From the NCBI RefSeq assembly GCF_050897975.1, contig NZ_JBPAXY010000001.1, positions 372,001 to 436,000 on the forward strand: 64,000 nt of DNA. Reading direction: 5' to 3'. This document shows, piece after piece, positions 53,070-61,497 of this stretch. The notes under the pieces are model-generated. The model worked only from the letters and a program-made list of their open reading frames with translations. It searched no databases and was not told where the DNA came from. This DNA comes from Pseudooceanicola sp050897975. GTDB taxonomy: Bacteria; Pseudomonadota; Alphaproteobacteria; Rhodobacterales; Rhodobacteraceae. Position 1 is the stretch's first letter. Every line of letters begins with the position of its first letter. A program made the position numbers and the translations under genes.

Positions 53070-53396
53070 CTATTCGGTCGGCGTCGCCTCGATCAGCTGC
53101 ACCAGACGGGTCATGCGGCGGTAGATGCCCGTCAGGGTCAGGGCCGCGCCGCTCAGCAGAATGATCCCCATATAGCCCACAAGCAGCACCGCCCCGGCGC
53201 TGAGCCAGACCGCCAGCGCATCGGGCTCGGTCGTGGCTGGGGCGCCGGTGAAGACCCCCGGCAGCGATCCGTTCAGCGTGGCCAGGGTGATATTCTCCAT
53301 CACCATGGCGGCGGCGAAGAGGGTCACGCCCAGGGCGCCGATCAGGCTGCACACCAGGATGATGGCCTCGAAGGCCCGGATCAGAAAATGCCGCAT
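53070..53396 (-). CDS. Small membrane protein of unknown function
   Basis: A 108-residue protein with two membrane helices (about 10-33 and 62-86) separated by a short periplasmic or cytoplasmic loop. No family is recognised. GGGGAA precedes the ATG at 53396. It lies 61 nt after gshA on the same strand. Confidence 0.65.
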   Translation of the reverse strand: MRHFLIRAFEAIILVCSLIGALGVTLFAAAMVMENITLATLNGSLPGVFTGAPATTEPDALAVWLSAGAVLLVGYMGIILLSGAALTLTGIYRRMTRLVQLIEATPTE

Positions 53397-53457
53397 CGCT
53401 ATTCCCCGCATTGGGCCCGCAGGAGACGCGGGCCCGGGCGATGCGCCAACGACGTCC

Positions 53458-54828
53458 TCAGTAGGAATATTCCCCGAAGACGCGGCTGACATCGCCGCCC
53501 CACTCGCCCTTGTATTTCTCGAGCAATTCATCGGCCAGAACCTGACCGCTGTCCACGCTTTCCTTCAGCGCGTTCAGGAAATGGGTCTCATCCGGGACCA
53601 GGCCGCCCGCCCCGGGGCGCGCCCGCGCCTTCAGGCCGCTTTCGGCGATGGCCAGCACTTCGCGCGCCAGATCGTGCATGTCGATCCCGTCGACCTTGGC
53701 TTGCAGCCCCTGATCGGCGGCGGCGACGCGCAGCGCCTCGCGTTGCGGCGCGCTCCAGCCCTTGACCAGATCCCAGGCGGCGTCCAGCGCGCCCTGGTCG
53801 TAGGTCAGGCCGACCCAGAAGGCCGGCAGGGCGCACAGGCGTCGCCAGGGGCCGCCATCGGCGCCGCGCATCTCGATGAATTTCTTCAGCCGCGCCTCGG
53901 GGAAGATCGTGGTCAGGTGATCGGCCCAATCCGACAGGGTCGGCTTCTCGCCCGGCAGCGCCGGCAGTTCGCCCTTCAGGAAATCGCGGAAGGACTGGCC
54001 CAGGGCGTTGATGTACTTGCCGTCGCGGTAGACGAAGTACATCGGCACATCGAGGGCATATTCCACATAGGCCTCGAAGCCGAAGCCCTCGTCGAAGACG
54101 AAGGGCAGCATCCCCGTCCGCGCCGCGTCCAGGTGGCGCCAGACCCAGCTGCGATAGCTTTTCATCCCGTTGGGCTTGCCCTCGAAGAAGGGCGAATTGG
54201 CGAAAAGCGCGGTGGCCACGGGTTGCAGCGCCAGGGCCACGCGCATCTTCTGCACCATGTCCGCCTCGGAGCCGAAGTCGAGGTTCACCTGCACCGTGCA
54301 GGTGCGGCGCATCATCGTGGTGCCGGTGGTGCCCACGGTGCCCATATAGGCATCCATCAGCTTGTAGCGCCCCTTGGGCATCAGCGGCATCTCGTCATGG
54401 GACCAGGTCGGCGCCGCACCCAGACCGATGAAGCCCACGCCGATATGATCGGCGATGCTTTTCACTTCCTTGAGGTGTTCGTTCACCTCGTCGCAGGTCT
54501 GGTGGATGGTCTCCAGGGGCGCGCCCGACAGTTCCAGCGCGCCGCCCGGTTCCAGGCTGACGTTGGCGCCGTCCTTGGTCAGGCCGATCAGCTTGCCGCC
54601 CTCTTCGACCGGTGCCCAGCCGTAGCGGTCGCGCAGACCGGCCAGAACGGCATGGATCGAGCGCTCGCCCTCATAGGGCAGCGGTTTCAGGCTGTCGGTG
54701 CAGAAGCCGAATTTCTCGTGCTCGGTGCCGATGCGCCAGTCGTCCTTGGGCTTGCAGCCTTCGGCCAGGTATTCGGCCATCTGCTCGTGCCGCTCGATCG
54801 GGCCTCCGCCGGATTGGGGAATGGACAT
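53458..54828 (-). CDS. gshA: Glutamate-cysteine ligase (GCS2/plant-like type)
   Basis: First and rate-limiting enzyme of glutathione synthesis, 456 residues, of the type shared by alphaproteobacteria and plants. Motifs include GTEHEKFGF (34-42), NVSLEPGGALELSGAPL, RRTCTVQVNLDF and the C-terminal ADGGPWRRLCALPAFW. The ATG at 54828 has GGAG at 8 nt. It is last in a run rsmE, GNAT, membrane protein, gshA on the minus strand. gshB is not in the window. Confidence 0.92.
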   Translation of the reverse strand: MSIPQSGGGPIERHEQMAEYLAEGCKPKDDWRIGTEHEKFGFCTDSLKPLPYEGERSIHAVLAGLRDRYGWAPVEEGGKLIGLTKDGANVSLEPGGALELSGAPLETIHQTCDEVNEHLKEVKSIADHIGVGFIGLGAAPTWSHDEMPLMPKGRYKLMDAYMGTVGTTGTTMMRRTCTVQVNLDFGSEADMVQKMRVALALQPVATALFANSPFFEGKPNGMKSYRSWVWRHLDAARTGMLPFVFDEGFGFEAYVEYALDVPMYFVYRDGKYINALGQSFRDFLKGELPALPGEKPTLSDWADHLTTIFPEARLKKFIEMRGADGGPWRRLCALPAFWVGLTYDQGALDAAWDLVKGWSAPQREALRVAAADQGLQAKVDGIDMHDLAREVLAIAESGLKARARPGAGGLVPDETHFLNALKESVDSGQVLADELLEKYKGEWGGDVSRVFGEYSY

Positions 54829-54921
54829 GGAAGGGATCTCCGTCGGGGTAACACTGGGGAATGACAGGTGCCGCAACTTGGGGCGTCGGGGTCCCAGAAC
54901 TGGGCCGATTTCCGCCGGGTG

Positions 54922-55452
54922 TCAATGCAGGCGCAGCCTGGCGCGTTCCCAGATCACGACGGGTTGAGCGGGCTGGCCCGCTTGCGCGCCACTGGTGGCG
55001 CGGCTGACCTGGGCCACCAGGCGGGCGGTGCGGATGTCGGGCAGGGCCGCGAAAATGTCGAACAGGGCCTCGCTGCCCTCGGCGTTCAAGGGGATCAGAA
55101 GGTCGGGCTGGCCGGGCTGTCTGAGGCGCCAGCAGGGCGGGGTCTGGCCCGCATCGAGGACCAGTTTGGACAGATCGCTGAGGGCCACGACACCGCCGGT
55201 GAAGGGGCCGAAATAGCCCACCTGCCCCTCGGTCACCTGCACCACGCCCAGGCCGCCCGCGCCGGTGCGAAAGCGGCCGCGCTGCACGCCCGTCACCGCC
55301 AGGGCCAGGCCGATCAGGGCGATCACCCAGCCGATCCAGGGGATGTAGCCATGGGCCGTCAGCGCCCACCACAGCCCCCAGACCAGAAGGCCTGCGCCGA
55401 TCAGCGCCTCGCGCCAGCGCCTCAGCCCGGCTTTCACCTCGGGGCGGATCAT
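54922..55452 (-). CDS. Membrane protein of unknown function
   Basis: A 176-residue protein with two adjacent membrane helices (about 15-33 and 38-56) followed by a soluble domain of about 110 residues that is rich in beta strands (TGAGGLGVVQVTEGQVGYFGPF). No family is recognised. It is coupled to the upstream GNAT gene by a 4-nt ATGA overlap. Confidence 0.7.
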   Translation of the reverse strand: MIRPEVKAGLRRWREALIGAGLLVWGLWWALTAHGYIPWIGWVIALIGLALAVTGVQRGRFRTGAGGLGVVQVTEGQVGYFGPFTGGVVALSDLSKLVLDAGQTPPCWRLRQPGQPDLLIPLNAEGSEALFDIFAALPDIRTARLVAQVSRATSGAQAGQPAQPVVIWERARLRLH

Positions 55453-56312
55453 GCGGCCTCCTTGCCCGGCAGGGTCAGCAGGTGGTCGGCCATGGCGACC
55501 CGGTAGCTGCCGACGCGGACAAAGCCCAGGGCCTCGTAGGCGCGGGCGGCGGCGGCGTTATTGGCAAAGAGCACGGCCAGACGCGCCCCGGCCCGCGCCT
55601 CTTCGCGCAGCAGCGCGGCGGTGACACGGCGGCCCAGGCCGCGGTTGCGCGCCCCCTCGGGCACGAAGACCCCGCCCACCTGGACCACATCGCCCACCCG
55701 GGCATTGATGCCCGCCATGGCCACAGGCGCGCCGGCCTCCAGCAGCAGCCGCATGGGAAAGCCCGCGATGGCGGCCCGCGCCCGCGACAGGGCATCGGCG
55801 CGGGCCTGCGCCGGATCGGCATGGGCGGTGCCGATCTGGGTCTCGTAGGTGGCGAACCAGTCGGTCAGCAGATCCTCGTCGCCGGGCTGGGCCGGGCGGA
55901 TCTGGTCCTCCCCCTGGGGCAGATCGCAGAGTGCCAGCCGGTAGAGCGGCTCGACCGCGTTATGGGCCAGCTGCCCCTCCAGCCCAAGCGCGGCCAGCAG
56001 GCGCGCGGCCATCTCGGCCTCGCCGGTCAGAGCGCGAAAGCCCAGCCCGGCCCAGGCGCGGGCCACGGCGGCGAAGGCCTCGGGCTCCAGCCCCGGGCAT
56101 TGCACCAGGGTATAGCCGCCCGAGGTACGGCCAAAGACGGCGCGGATCGGACCCTCGGCGGGGAAGATCAGGAACTCGGTCGCATGGGAATGCTCGCCCG
56201 GGCCGACGCCATGGGCCTCAAGATTGCCACGCAGGAACATCGAGGTCTCGGGATAGCGCGACAGAAAGCCCTCCAGGGCCATGGCATCGGCGGCGGCGGC
56301 GCGGCGGATCAT
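55449..56312 (-). CDS. GNAT-family N-acetyltransferase
   Basis: A 287-residue protein with a C-terminal GNAT domain (about 135-285). The acetyl-CoA-binding motif A is EGARNRGLGRRVTAALL (about 219-235) and motif B includes ANNAAAARAYEALGFVRVG. The N-terminal half may be a degenerate second GNAT fold. The substrate is unknown. The ATG at 56312 is preferred to the TTG at 56318. Confidence 0.82.
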   Translation of the reverse strand: MIRRAAAADAMALEGFLSRYPETSMFLRGNLEAHGVGPGEHSHATEFLIFPAEGPIRAVFGRTSGGYTLVQCPGLEPEAFAAVARAWAGLGFRALTGEAEMAARLLAALGLEGQLAHNAVEPLYRLALCDLPQGEDQIRPAQPGDEDLLTDWFATYETQIGTAHADPAQARADALSRARAAIAGFPMRLLLEAGAPVAMAGINARVGDVVQVGGVFVPEGARNRGLGRRVTAALLREEARAGARLAVLFANNAAAARAYEALGFVRVGSYRVAMADHLLTLPGKEAA

Positions 56313-56325
56313 GCGCAATCCCCCC

Positions 56326-57075
56326 TCATGCCCAATCCCCCAGCTGCGCCTGCCACAGCGTCAGCGCGGCCACGGCGGCAGTATCGGCGCGCAGGATGCG
56401 CGGGCCCAGTTGCACCGGCCAGGCGAAGGGCAGGTTGTGGAGCCGCCTGCGCTCGGCCTCGGAGAAGCCACCCTCGGGGCCGATCAGGATCGCCCAGGGG
56501 CCGCGCGGCGCCTCGTCCAGTCGGCGCGGCGCGCCGTCGGGGGTGCCATAGCTGGCCTCCGCAAAGGCCTCGTCGCAGAACATCAGCTGGCGGTCTTCGG
56601 GCCAGTCGGCCAGCAGGCGGTCCAGCTTGGCCAGGTCCGCGACCTCGGCCACATGGGTGGCGCCGCATTGCTCGGCCGCCTCGACTGCATGGGCCTGAAG
56701 GCGGTCCCGGCGGATACGTTCGGCATTGGTGAAATCGGTCTGCACCGGCTGGATCTTCGCCGCGCCCATCTCGGCCGCCTTCTCGACGATGAAATCGGTA
56801 CGCGCCTTCTTGATCGGCGCGAACAGCAGCCAGAGGTCCGGCGGATAGGACTGCGCCCGCGACTGGCTGCGACAGATCAGCTCGCCCCCGCGCTTGCCCG
56901 CGCTGGTCACCTCGGCCTGCCATTCGCCATCGCGCCCGTTGAACAGGGCCACCAGCGTTCCCTCGCCCTGGCGCATCACGCCAAAGAGATAATGCGCCTG
57001 CTCGCGTTCCAGCGGAACGGTTTGCCCTTGCCCCAGCGGGTGCTCTACACAGAGCCTGATCTTCGCCATATCCAT
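56326..57075 (-). CDS. rsmE: 16S rRNA (uracil-1498 N3)-methyltransferase
   Basis: SPOUT-class RNA methyltransferase of 249 residues. The knot motifs are ILIGPEGGFSEAE (about 195-207) and LGPRILRADTA (about 223-233). The start is ATG at 57075 or 57069. It begins only 11 nt from the divergent ubiA start. It is the first gene of the run leading to gshA. Confidence 0.92.
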   Translation of the reverse strand: MDMAKIRLCVEHPLGQGQTVPLEREQAHYLFGVMRQGEGTLVALFNGRDGEWQAEVTSAGKRGGELICRSQSRAQSYPPDLWLLFAPIKKARTDFIVEKAAEMGAAKIQPVQTDFTNAERIRRDRLQAHAVEAAEQCGATHVAEVADLAKLDRLLADWPEDRQLMFCDEAFAEASYGTPDGAPRRLDEAPRGPWAILIGPEGGFSEAERRRLHNLPFAWPVQLGPRILRADTAAVAALTLWQAQLGDWA

Positions 57076-57076
57076 G

Positions 57077-57082
57077 AGGCCT
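57077..57082. promoter_or_regulatory. Palindromic ribosome site shared by rsmE and ubiA
   Basis: AGGCCT reads the same on both strands. On the plus strand GAGG lies 7 nt before the ubiA ATG; on the minus strand TAGG lies 4 nt before the rsmE ATG at 57075, or 10 nt before that at 57069. With only 11 nt between the two starts, each promoter must lie inside the other gene. Confidence 0.55.
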
Positions 57083-57086
57083 ACAT

Positions 57087-58085
57087 ATGAGCACCGGACC
57101 CACGACGCCAGAGAAAGAGATCCGCCCCGGTCTCGCCGGGATCATGAAGGGCGAGGTCTCGGATGCGGTCAGCGGCAACTGGGTCGACACCCTGGCGCCT
57201 GCCTGGACGCGGCCCTACCTGCGCCTCAGCCGCGCCGACCGGCCGATCGGCACCTGGCTGCTGCTGCTGCCCTGTTGGTGGGGCCTTCTGCTGGCCATGG
57301 CGGCGGGGGGCGATCCGCGCTGGCAGGATCTGTGGATCTTTGTGGGCTGCGGCGCGGGCGCCTGGCTGATGCGCGGCGCGGGCTGCACCTGGAACGACAT
57401 CACCGACCGCAAGTTCGACGGCATGGTCGAGCGCACCAAGTCGCGCCCCATCCCCTCGGGGCAGGTGACCACGATGCAGGCGGTGGCCTGGATGGTGGCC
57501 CAGGCGCTGGTGGCCTTCTGCATCCTGCTGACCTTCCCCCTGCCCGCCGTGGTGCTGGGCGTGATCTCTCTGGCGCCGGTCTGCATCTATCCCTTCGCAA
57601 AACGCTTTACCTGGTGGCCGCAGGTCTTCCTGGGTCTGGCCTTCAACTGGGGCGCGCTGCTGGCCTGGACGGCGCATAGCGGGTCGCTGGGCTGGCCTGC
57701 GGTCATCCTTTACGTGGCGGGCATCGCCTGGACGCTGTTCTACGACACGATCTATGCCCACCAGGACAAGGAAGACGACGCGCTGATCGGGGTGAAATCC
57801 ACCGCGCGGCTCTTCATGGAGCGCACCCCCGCCTGGCTGGCCCGCTTCCTGGTGGCCTCTGTCTCGCTGATGGGGATCGCGGTCATTGTCGCGGTGATGC
57901 CGCGCCAGGATCCCTCGGCGCTGATCATCGCCCTGCTGGGCCCCTGGGCCATGGGCTTCCACCTGCTGTGGCAGCTGAAGACCTTCGACAGCGAGGACAT
58001 GGACGGGCTGTTGATGCTTTTCCGCTCGAACCGCAACGCGGGCCTGCTGGCCTTGCCGTTTTTCGCCATCGCCGTCCTGCTGTGA
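57087..58085 (+). CDS. ubiA: 4-hydroxybenzoate polyprenyltransferase
   Basis: Inner-membrane prenyltransferase that joins the polyprenyl tail to 4-hydroxybenzoate in ubiquinone synthesis. The 332-residue protein has eight to nine membrane helices after about 40 extra N-terminal residues. The two Asp-rich motifs are CTWNDITDRKFD (about 95-106) and YDTIYAHQDKEDD (about 218-230). Confidence 0.93.
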   Translation: MSTGPTTPEKEIRPGLAGIMKGEVSDAVSGNWVDTLAPAWTRPYLRLSRADRPIGTWLLLLPCWWGLLLAMAAGGDPRWQDLWIFVGCGAGAWLMRGAGCTWNDITDRKFDGMVERTKSRPIPSGQVTTMQAVAWMVAQALVAFCILLTFPLPAVVLGVISLAPVCIYPFAKRFTWWPQVFLGLAFNWGALLAWTAHSGSLGWPAVILYVAGIAWTLFYDTIYAHQDKEDDALIGVKSTARLFMERTPAWLARFLVASVSLMGIAVIVAVMPRQDPSALIIALLGPWAMGFHLLWQLKTFDSEDMDGLLMLFRSNRNAGLLALPFFAIAVLL

Positions 58086-58144
58086 TTGCAACCCCCCCGC
58101 CCCGCCTTTAGACAAAGCGGGACATCAACGACCCAAGACCGCCC

Positions 58145-60076
58145 ATGCGCCTTTCCGTCCTCGCCATTCTTTCTGGCGCCTTCGTCACCGCGGCCGCCGG
58201 CAGCCTTGTTGCCGCGGGCTTTGCCGTTCGCCTGGTGGAACGCACCTCGGAAACCCAGGTCCGCAACTCGCTCGACATGAACGATCTTGGCTGGGCCGAG
58301 GTGAAGGCCGACGGGCTGCAAGTGGTGCTGAGCGGTGTTGCCCCCACCGAGGCGCGGCGTTTCTCGGCCAAGTCGGTGGCCAGTTCGGTGGTCGATGCCT
58401 CGCGGGTGATCGACCAGATGGATGTGCAATCGCGCGCCGGGATCGCCGCGCCGCGCTTCTCGGTCGAGATCCTGCGCAACGGGCCGGAACTGTCGCTGAT
58501 CGGGCTGATCCCGATGCAATACGACCGCGAGGCGCTGCTGGACCGCGTCCGCCGCCTGCGCGGCGTCGACACGGTGTCGGACCTGCTGCAAACCGCCGAT
58601 TACCCGGTGCCCGAGGGCTGGGGCGACACGGTGGATTACGCGCTGGAGGCGCTGCGCGACCTGCCGCAGTCGAAGATCTCGCTGGCGGCGGGCGAGGTGG
58701 CGATCACCGCCATGAGCCGCAGCGCCGAGCAAAAGCGCGAGATGCAGGCCGCCCTGACCCGCGCCGCCGGAACCGATATCGACCTGACGATGGACATCTC
58801 GGCGCCGCGTCCGATCATCGCCCCCTATACGCTGCGCTTCGTGCTGGACGAAGACGGCGCGCGCTTCGACGCCTGTTCGGCCGATACCGAGGCCGCCCGC
58901 AACCAGATCCTGACCGCCGCGCGCACCCTGGGCGCCTCGGCCAACGCGGGCTGCGTGATCGGGCTGGGCGTGCCCTCCTCCGACTGGGCCCGCGCCTCGG
59001 TGATGGCGATCCGCGCCCTGGGCGAGCTGGGCGGCGGCACGGTGACCTTCTCGGATGCCGATATCTCGCTGATCGCGGCCCAGGGCACGGCCTCGGGCCT
59101 GTTCGACCGGGTGGTGGGCGAGCTGGAAAACAGCCTGCCCGCGGTCTATTCGCTGACCGCGCAACTGCCCGAGGCCCCGGATGAGAGCGCCGAGGGCCCG
59201 CCCGAGTTTTCCGCCACGCTGAGCCCCGAGGGCCTGGTGCAGATCCGCGGCCGCCTGGGCGACGAGATCACCCGCCGCGCCGCCGAGTCGCTGGCCCGCG
59301 CCCGCTTCGGCTCGGAAAACGTCTATGCCGCCGCCCGGCTGGACGAGACCCTGCCGGAAACCTGGCCGCTGCGGGTGCTGACGGCGCTGGACGCGCTGGC
59401 GCAGCTGTCCAATGGCGCGGTCACCGTGACCCCCGACACGGTTACCATCAGCGGCAATACCGGCAATGCCGAAGCCAGCGACGCCATCGCCCGCCTGCTG
59501 GGCGAAAAGCTGGGGGCCTCGGGCAATTTCGACATCAATGTCACCTATCAGGAAAAGCTGGATCCGGTGGCCTCGATCCCCACGCCCGAGGAATGCCTGG
59601 CCGATTTGCAGGCGATCCAGACCGGCGACCAGAAGATCAATTTCGAACCGGGATCGACCAATGTCGACGCCGCCAGCCTCGACCTGCTTGACCGCATGGC
59701 CGAGGTGCTGAAGGAATGCCCCAACCTGCCGCTGCAAATCGCCGGCCATACCGACAGCCAGGGGCGCGAGGAAATGAACCTGAGCCTGTCGCAACAGCGC
59801 GCCCAGGCGGTGCTGAACGAATTGCGCCTGCGCCGCGTGCTGACCCGCACCTTCGAGGCGGAAGGCTATGGCGAAAGCGAGCCGATCGCGGATAACGGAA
59901 CCGAAGAGGGCCGCGAGGCGAATCGCCGGATCGAGTTCAGCCTGATCGCCCCCACCGAAGAGGAGGCGACCACCTCCGAGGCGGGATCGGCCCCCGAGAC
60001 CGAGGCCGCCGCAGAGGCCCAGGGGGGCGATGAGGGCACCACCGACGAGACCGAATCCGGCTCGGGCGACGAGTAA
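58145..60076 (+). CDS. OmpA-domain envelope protein
   Basis: A 643-residue protein with an N-terminal signal anchor (1-29), a long periplasmic region that looks like several BON-type repeats (about 40-500), and an OmpA/MotB-like peptidoglycan-binding domain (about 500-610) with IAGHTDSQG, LSLSQQRAQAVLNEL and EGREANRRIEF. The last 35 residues are acidic low complexity. There is no OmpA beta-barrel, so the protein probably links peptidoglycan to the inner membrane or another partner. The following gene encodes a coiled-coil membrane protein that may be that partner (inference). Confidence 0.83.
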   Translation: MRLSVLAILSGAFVTAAAGSLVAAGFAVRLVERTSETQVRNSLDMNDLGWAEVKADGLQVVLSGVAPTEARRFSAKSVASSVVDASRVIDQMDVQSRAGIAAPRFSVEILRNGPELSLIGLIPMQYDREALLDRVRRLRGVDTVSDLLQTADYPVPEGWGDTVDYALEALRDLPQSKISLAAGEVAITAMSRSAEQKREMQAALTRAAGTDIDLTMDISAPRPIIAPYTLRFVLDEDGARFDACSADTEAARNQILTAARTLGASANAGCVIGLGVPSSDWARASVMAIRALGELGGGTVTFSDADISLIAAQGTASGLFDRVVGELENSLPAVYSLTAQLPEAPDESAEGPPEFSATLSPEGLVQIRGRLGDEITRRAAESLARARFGSENVYAAARLDETLPETWPLRVLTALDALAQLSNGAVTVTPDTVTISGNTGNAEASDAIARLLGEKLGASGNFDINVTYQEKLDPVASIPTPEECLADLQAIQTGDQKINFEPGSTNVDAASLDLLDRMAEVLKECPNLPLQIAGHTDSQGREEMNLSLSQQRAQAVLNELRLRRVLTRTFEAEGYGESEPIADNGTEEGREANRRIEFSLIAPTEEEATTSEAGSAPETEAAAEAQGGDEGTTDETESGSGDE

Positions 60077-60127
60077 GAAGACAGATCAGGCCGGGCCCAC
60101 CCGGCCAAGACGACGAGGACCCACGGG

Positions 60128-60457
60128 GTGAACAGGACCGAATTCATCATTGCCACGGCGATCATTCTCTTCGTGGCCTTCTGCCTGGGCTGGTTCGCCT
60201 ATTGGCTGATCCACCGTTTCACCCGCGTCTCGGGCGCCGACATGGGCGAGCTGGAGCGCATGGCGCAAGAGCTGCACGAGGCGGAAGAGACCCGCGACCA
60301 GGCGATCACCTATCTGCAACAGCGCGAGGCCGAGCTGACCAACCAGCTGTCGCAGACCGAGGCCGAACTGGCCGCCGCCATGGACGGGCTGCGCGAGGCG
60401 CGCACGGAATCCGAGGAACTGCGCGCCTATATCGAACGGCTGCACCAACCGGGCTGA
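60128..60457 (+). CDS. Small membrane-anchored coiled-coil protein
   Basis: A 109-residue protein with one membrane helix (about 6-28) and a continuous coiled coil rich in Glu, Ala, Leu and Gln (about 40-105). The start is GTG at 60128 with GAGGA 9 nt upstream. No family is recognised. It follows the OmpA-domain gene by 51 nt and is probably cotranscribed. Confidence 0.72.
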   Translation: MNRTEFIIATAIILFVAFCLGWFAYWLIHRFTRVSGADMGELERMAQELHEAEETRDQAITYLQQREAELTNQLSQTEAELAAAMDGLREARTESEELRAYIERLHQPG

Positions 60458-60481
60458 CCGGACGCCTGTCCGAAGCCGGGC

Positions 60482-60544
60482 GGGGGGGCTCTGCCCCCGT
60501 CTCCGTGCCGGAGCCCCCCCCGGGATATTTTTGGCAATGAGAAA
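60482..60544 (-). repeat. Dispersed REP-like element, copy C
   Basis: Inverted orientation. It keeps the G/C hairpin (GGGGGCTCTGCCCCC), a different short middle hairpin, CCCGGGATATTTTTGGCAATGAGAAA, and bases beyond it (CAAAGCCCCGGCCGC) that also follow copy A. It faces copy D across 75 nt. Confidence 0.75.
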
Positions 60545-60619
60545 GCAGGGGGGCAGCGCGTCAAAGCCCCGGCCGCCCCCGGGCTGCGACGTGGATCACC
60601 TGGGCGCGTCGCCCCTGAC

Positions 60620-60672
60620 TTCTCATTGCCCAAAATATCCCCGCCAGGGAGGCATCGCCCGGCACGGGCGAT
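60620..60672 (+). repeat. Dispersed REP-like element, copy D, with strong hairpin
   Basis: TTCTCATTGCCCAAAATAT matches the AT-rich end of the family and is followed by CCCCG and a perfect 8-bp hairpin ATCGCCCG-GCA-CGGGCGAT (60654-60672) ending 10 nt before the moaE stop. The sequence is inverted relative to copy C, so the pair can form a large stem. Confidence 0.7.
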
Positions 60673-60681
60673 CCCCCGCGT

Positions 60682-61149
60682 TCAGTCGCGCGACCAGCGG
60701 TCCAGCGCGGCCTCGTCGGCCTCTTTCGCCGCCACCCAGCTGGCGCCCTCGGCGGTGGTTTCCTTCTTCCAGAAGGGCGCGCGGCTCTTGAGGTAGTCCA
60801 TCAGGAAATCCGCCGCCGCGAAGGCCGCGGCGCGGTGCGCCGAGGCGGTGGCGACCATCATGATGGGCTCTTCGGCGCGCAGCAGACCGTGGCGATGCAG
60901 GATCAGCACCGGCCCCAGATCCCAGCGGGTCGCGGCCTCGGTAGCGATGACCGCCAGGGCCTTTTCGGTCATGCCGGGGTAGTGCTCGATCTCCATCGCC
61001 CGAAGGCCGCCGCCGGGCAGGTCCCGCACCAGCCCGGTGAAGGTGACCACCGCGCCTGCGCCCGCGCGGGCGGCGCGGCGGTGGAAGGTGCCCAGCAGGG
61101 CGCCGGGGTCGAAGGCGGCCTCTTGCACCAGGATCTCGACGTCGCTCAT
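60682..61149 (-). CDS. moaE: Molybdopterin synthase large subunit
   Basis: With MoaD converts precursor Z (cPMP) to molybdopterin. The 155-residue protein has VVTFTGLVRDLPGGG, the MEIEHYPGM segment, the HRHGLL motif, and the Lys-containing KSRAPFWKKE active-site region. It follows moaD after a single base, so the two subunits are made together. Confidence 0.93.
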   Translation of the reverse strand: MSDVEILVQEAAFDPGALLGTFHRRAARAGAGAVVTFTGLVRDLPGGGLRAMEIEHYPGMTEKALAVIATEAATRWDLGPVLILHRHGLLRAEEPIMMVATASAHRAAAFAAADFLMDYLKSRAPFWKKETTAEGASWVAAKEADEAALDRWSRD

Positions 61150-61150
61150 C

Positions 61151-61396
61151 TCAGCCCCCGGTCATCGGCGGGAAGAAGGCCACTTCGCGCACCCCGGCCA
61201 GGGGCGCATCGAAATCGGCCAGTTCCTGATCCAGCGCCACGCGCACCGCCGAGAGATCGGCAAAGGCCAGGGCATAGCGCTCTTCCCGGGCGGCCAGTTC
61301 CGCCACCAGCTCGGCCGGGGTCGCGGCCTCGGTCGGCCAGCTTTCGCGCGGCAGGCCGATGCGTTCGCGAATCCAGGCGAAATAGACGATCTGCAT
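61151..61396 (-). CDS. moaD: Molybdopterin synthase sulfur-carrier subunit
   Basis: Ubiquitin-like sulfur carrier of 81 residues ending in the required Gly-Gly (PPMTGG), which becomes a thiocarboxylate. It begins MQIVYFAWIRERIG, typical for MoaD. It is directly upstream of moaE and 101 nt downstream of pgsA on the same strand. Confidence 0.92.
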   Translation of the reverse strand: MQIVYFAWIRERIGLPRESWPTEAATPAELVAELAAREERYALAFADLSAVRVALDQELADFDAPLAGVREVAFFPPMTGG

Positions 61397-61497
61397 GGTC
61401 TCTCTGCTCCCCTGTCGAGGGTTCCGTCATAGCGCGCCGCCGAGGCCCGCGCTACCGCCCATCTGGGCGCGCCGAGGGCCCGGCGCAACCGCGCGCG

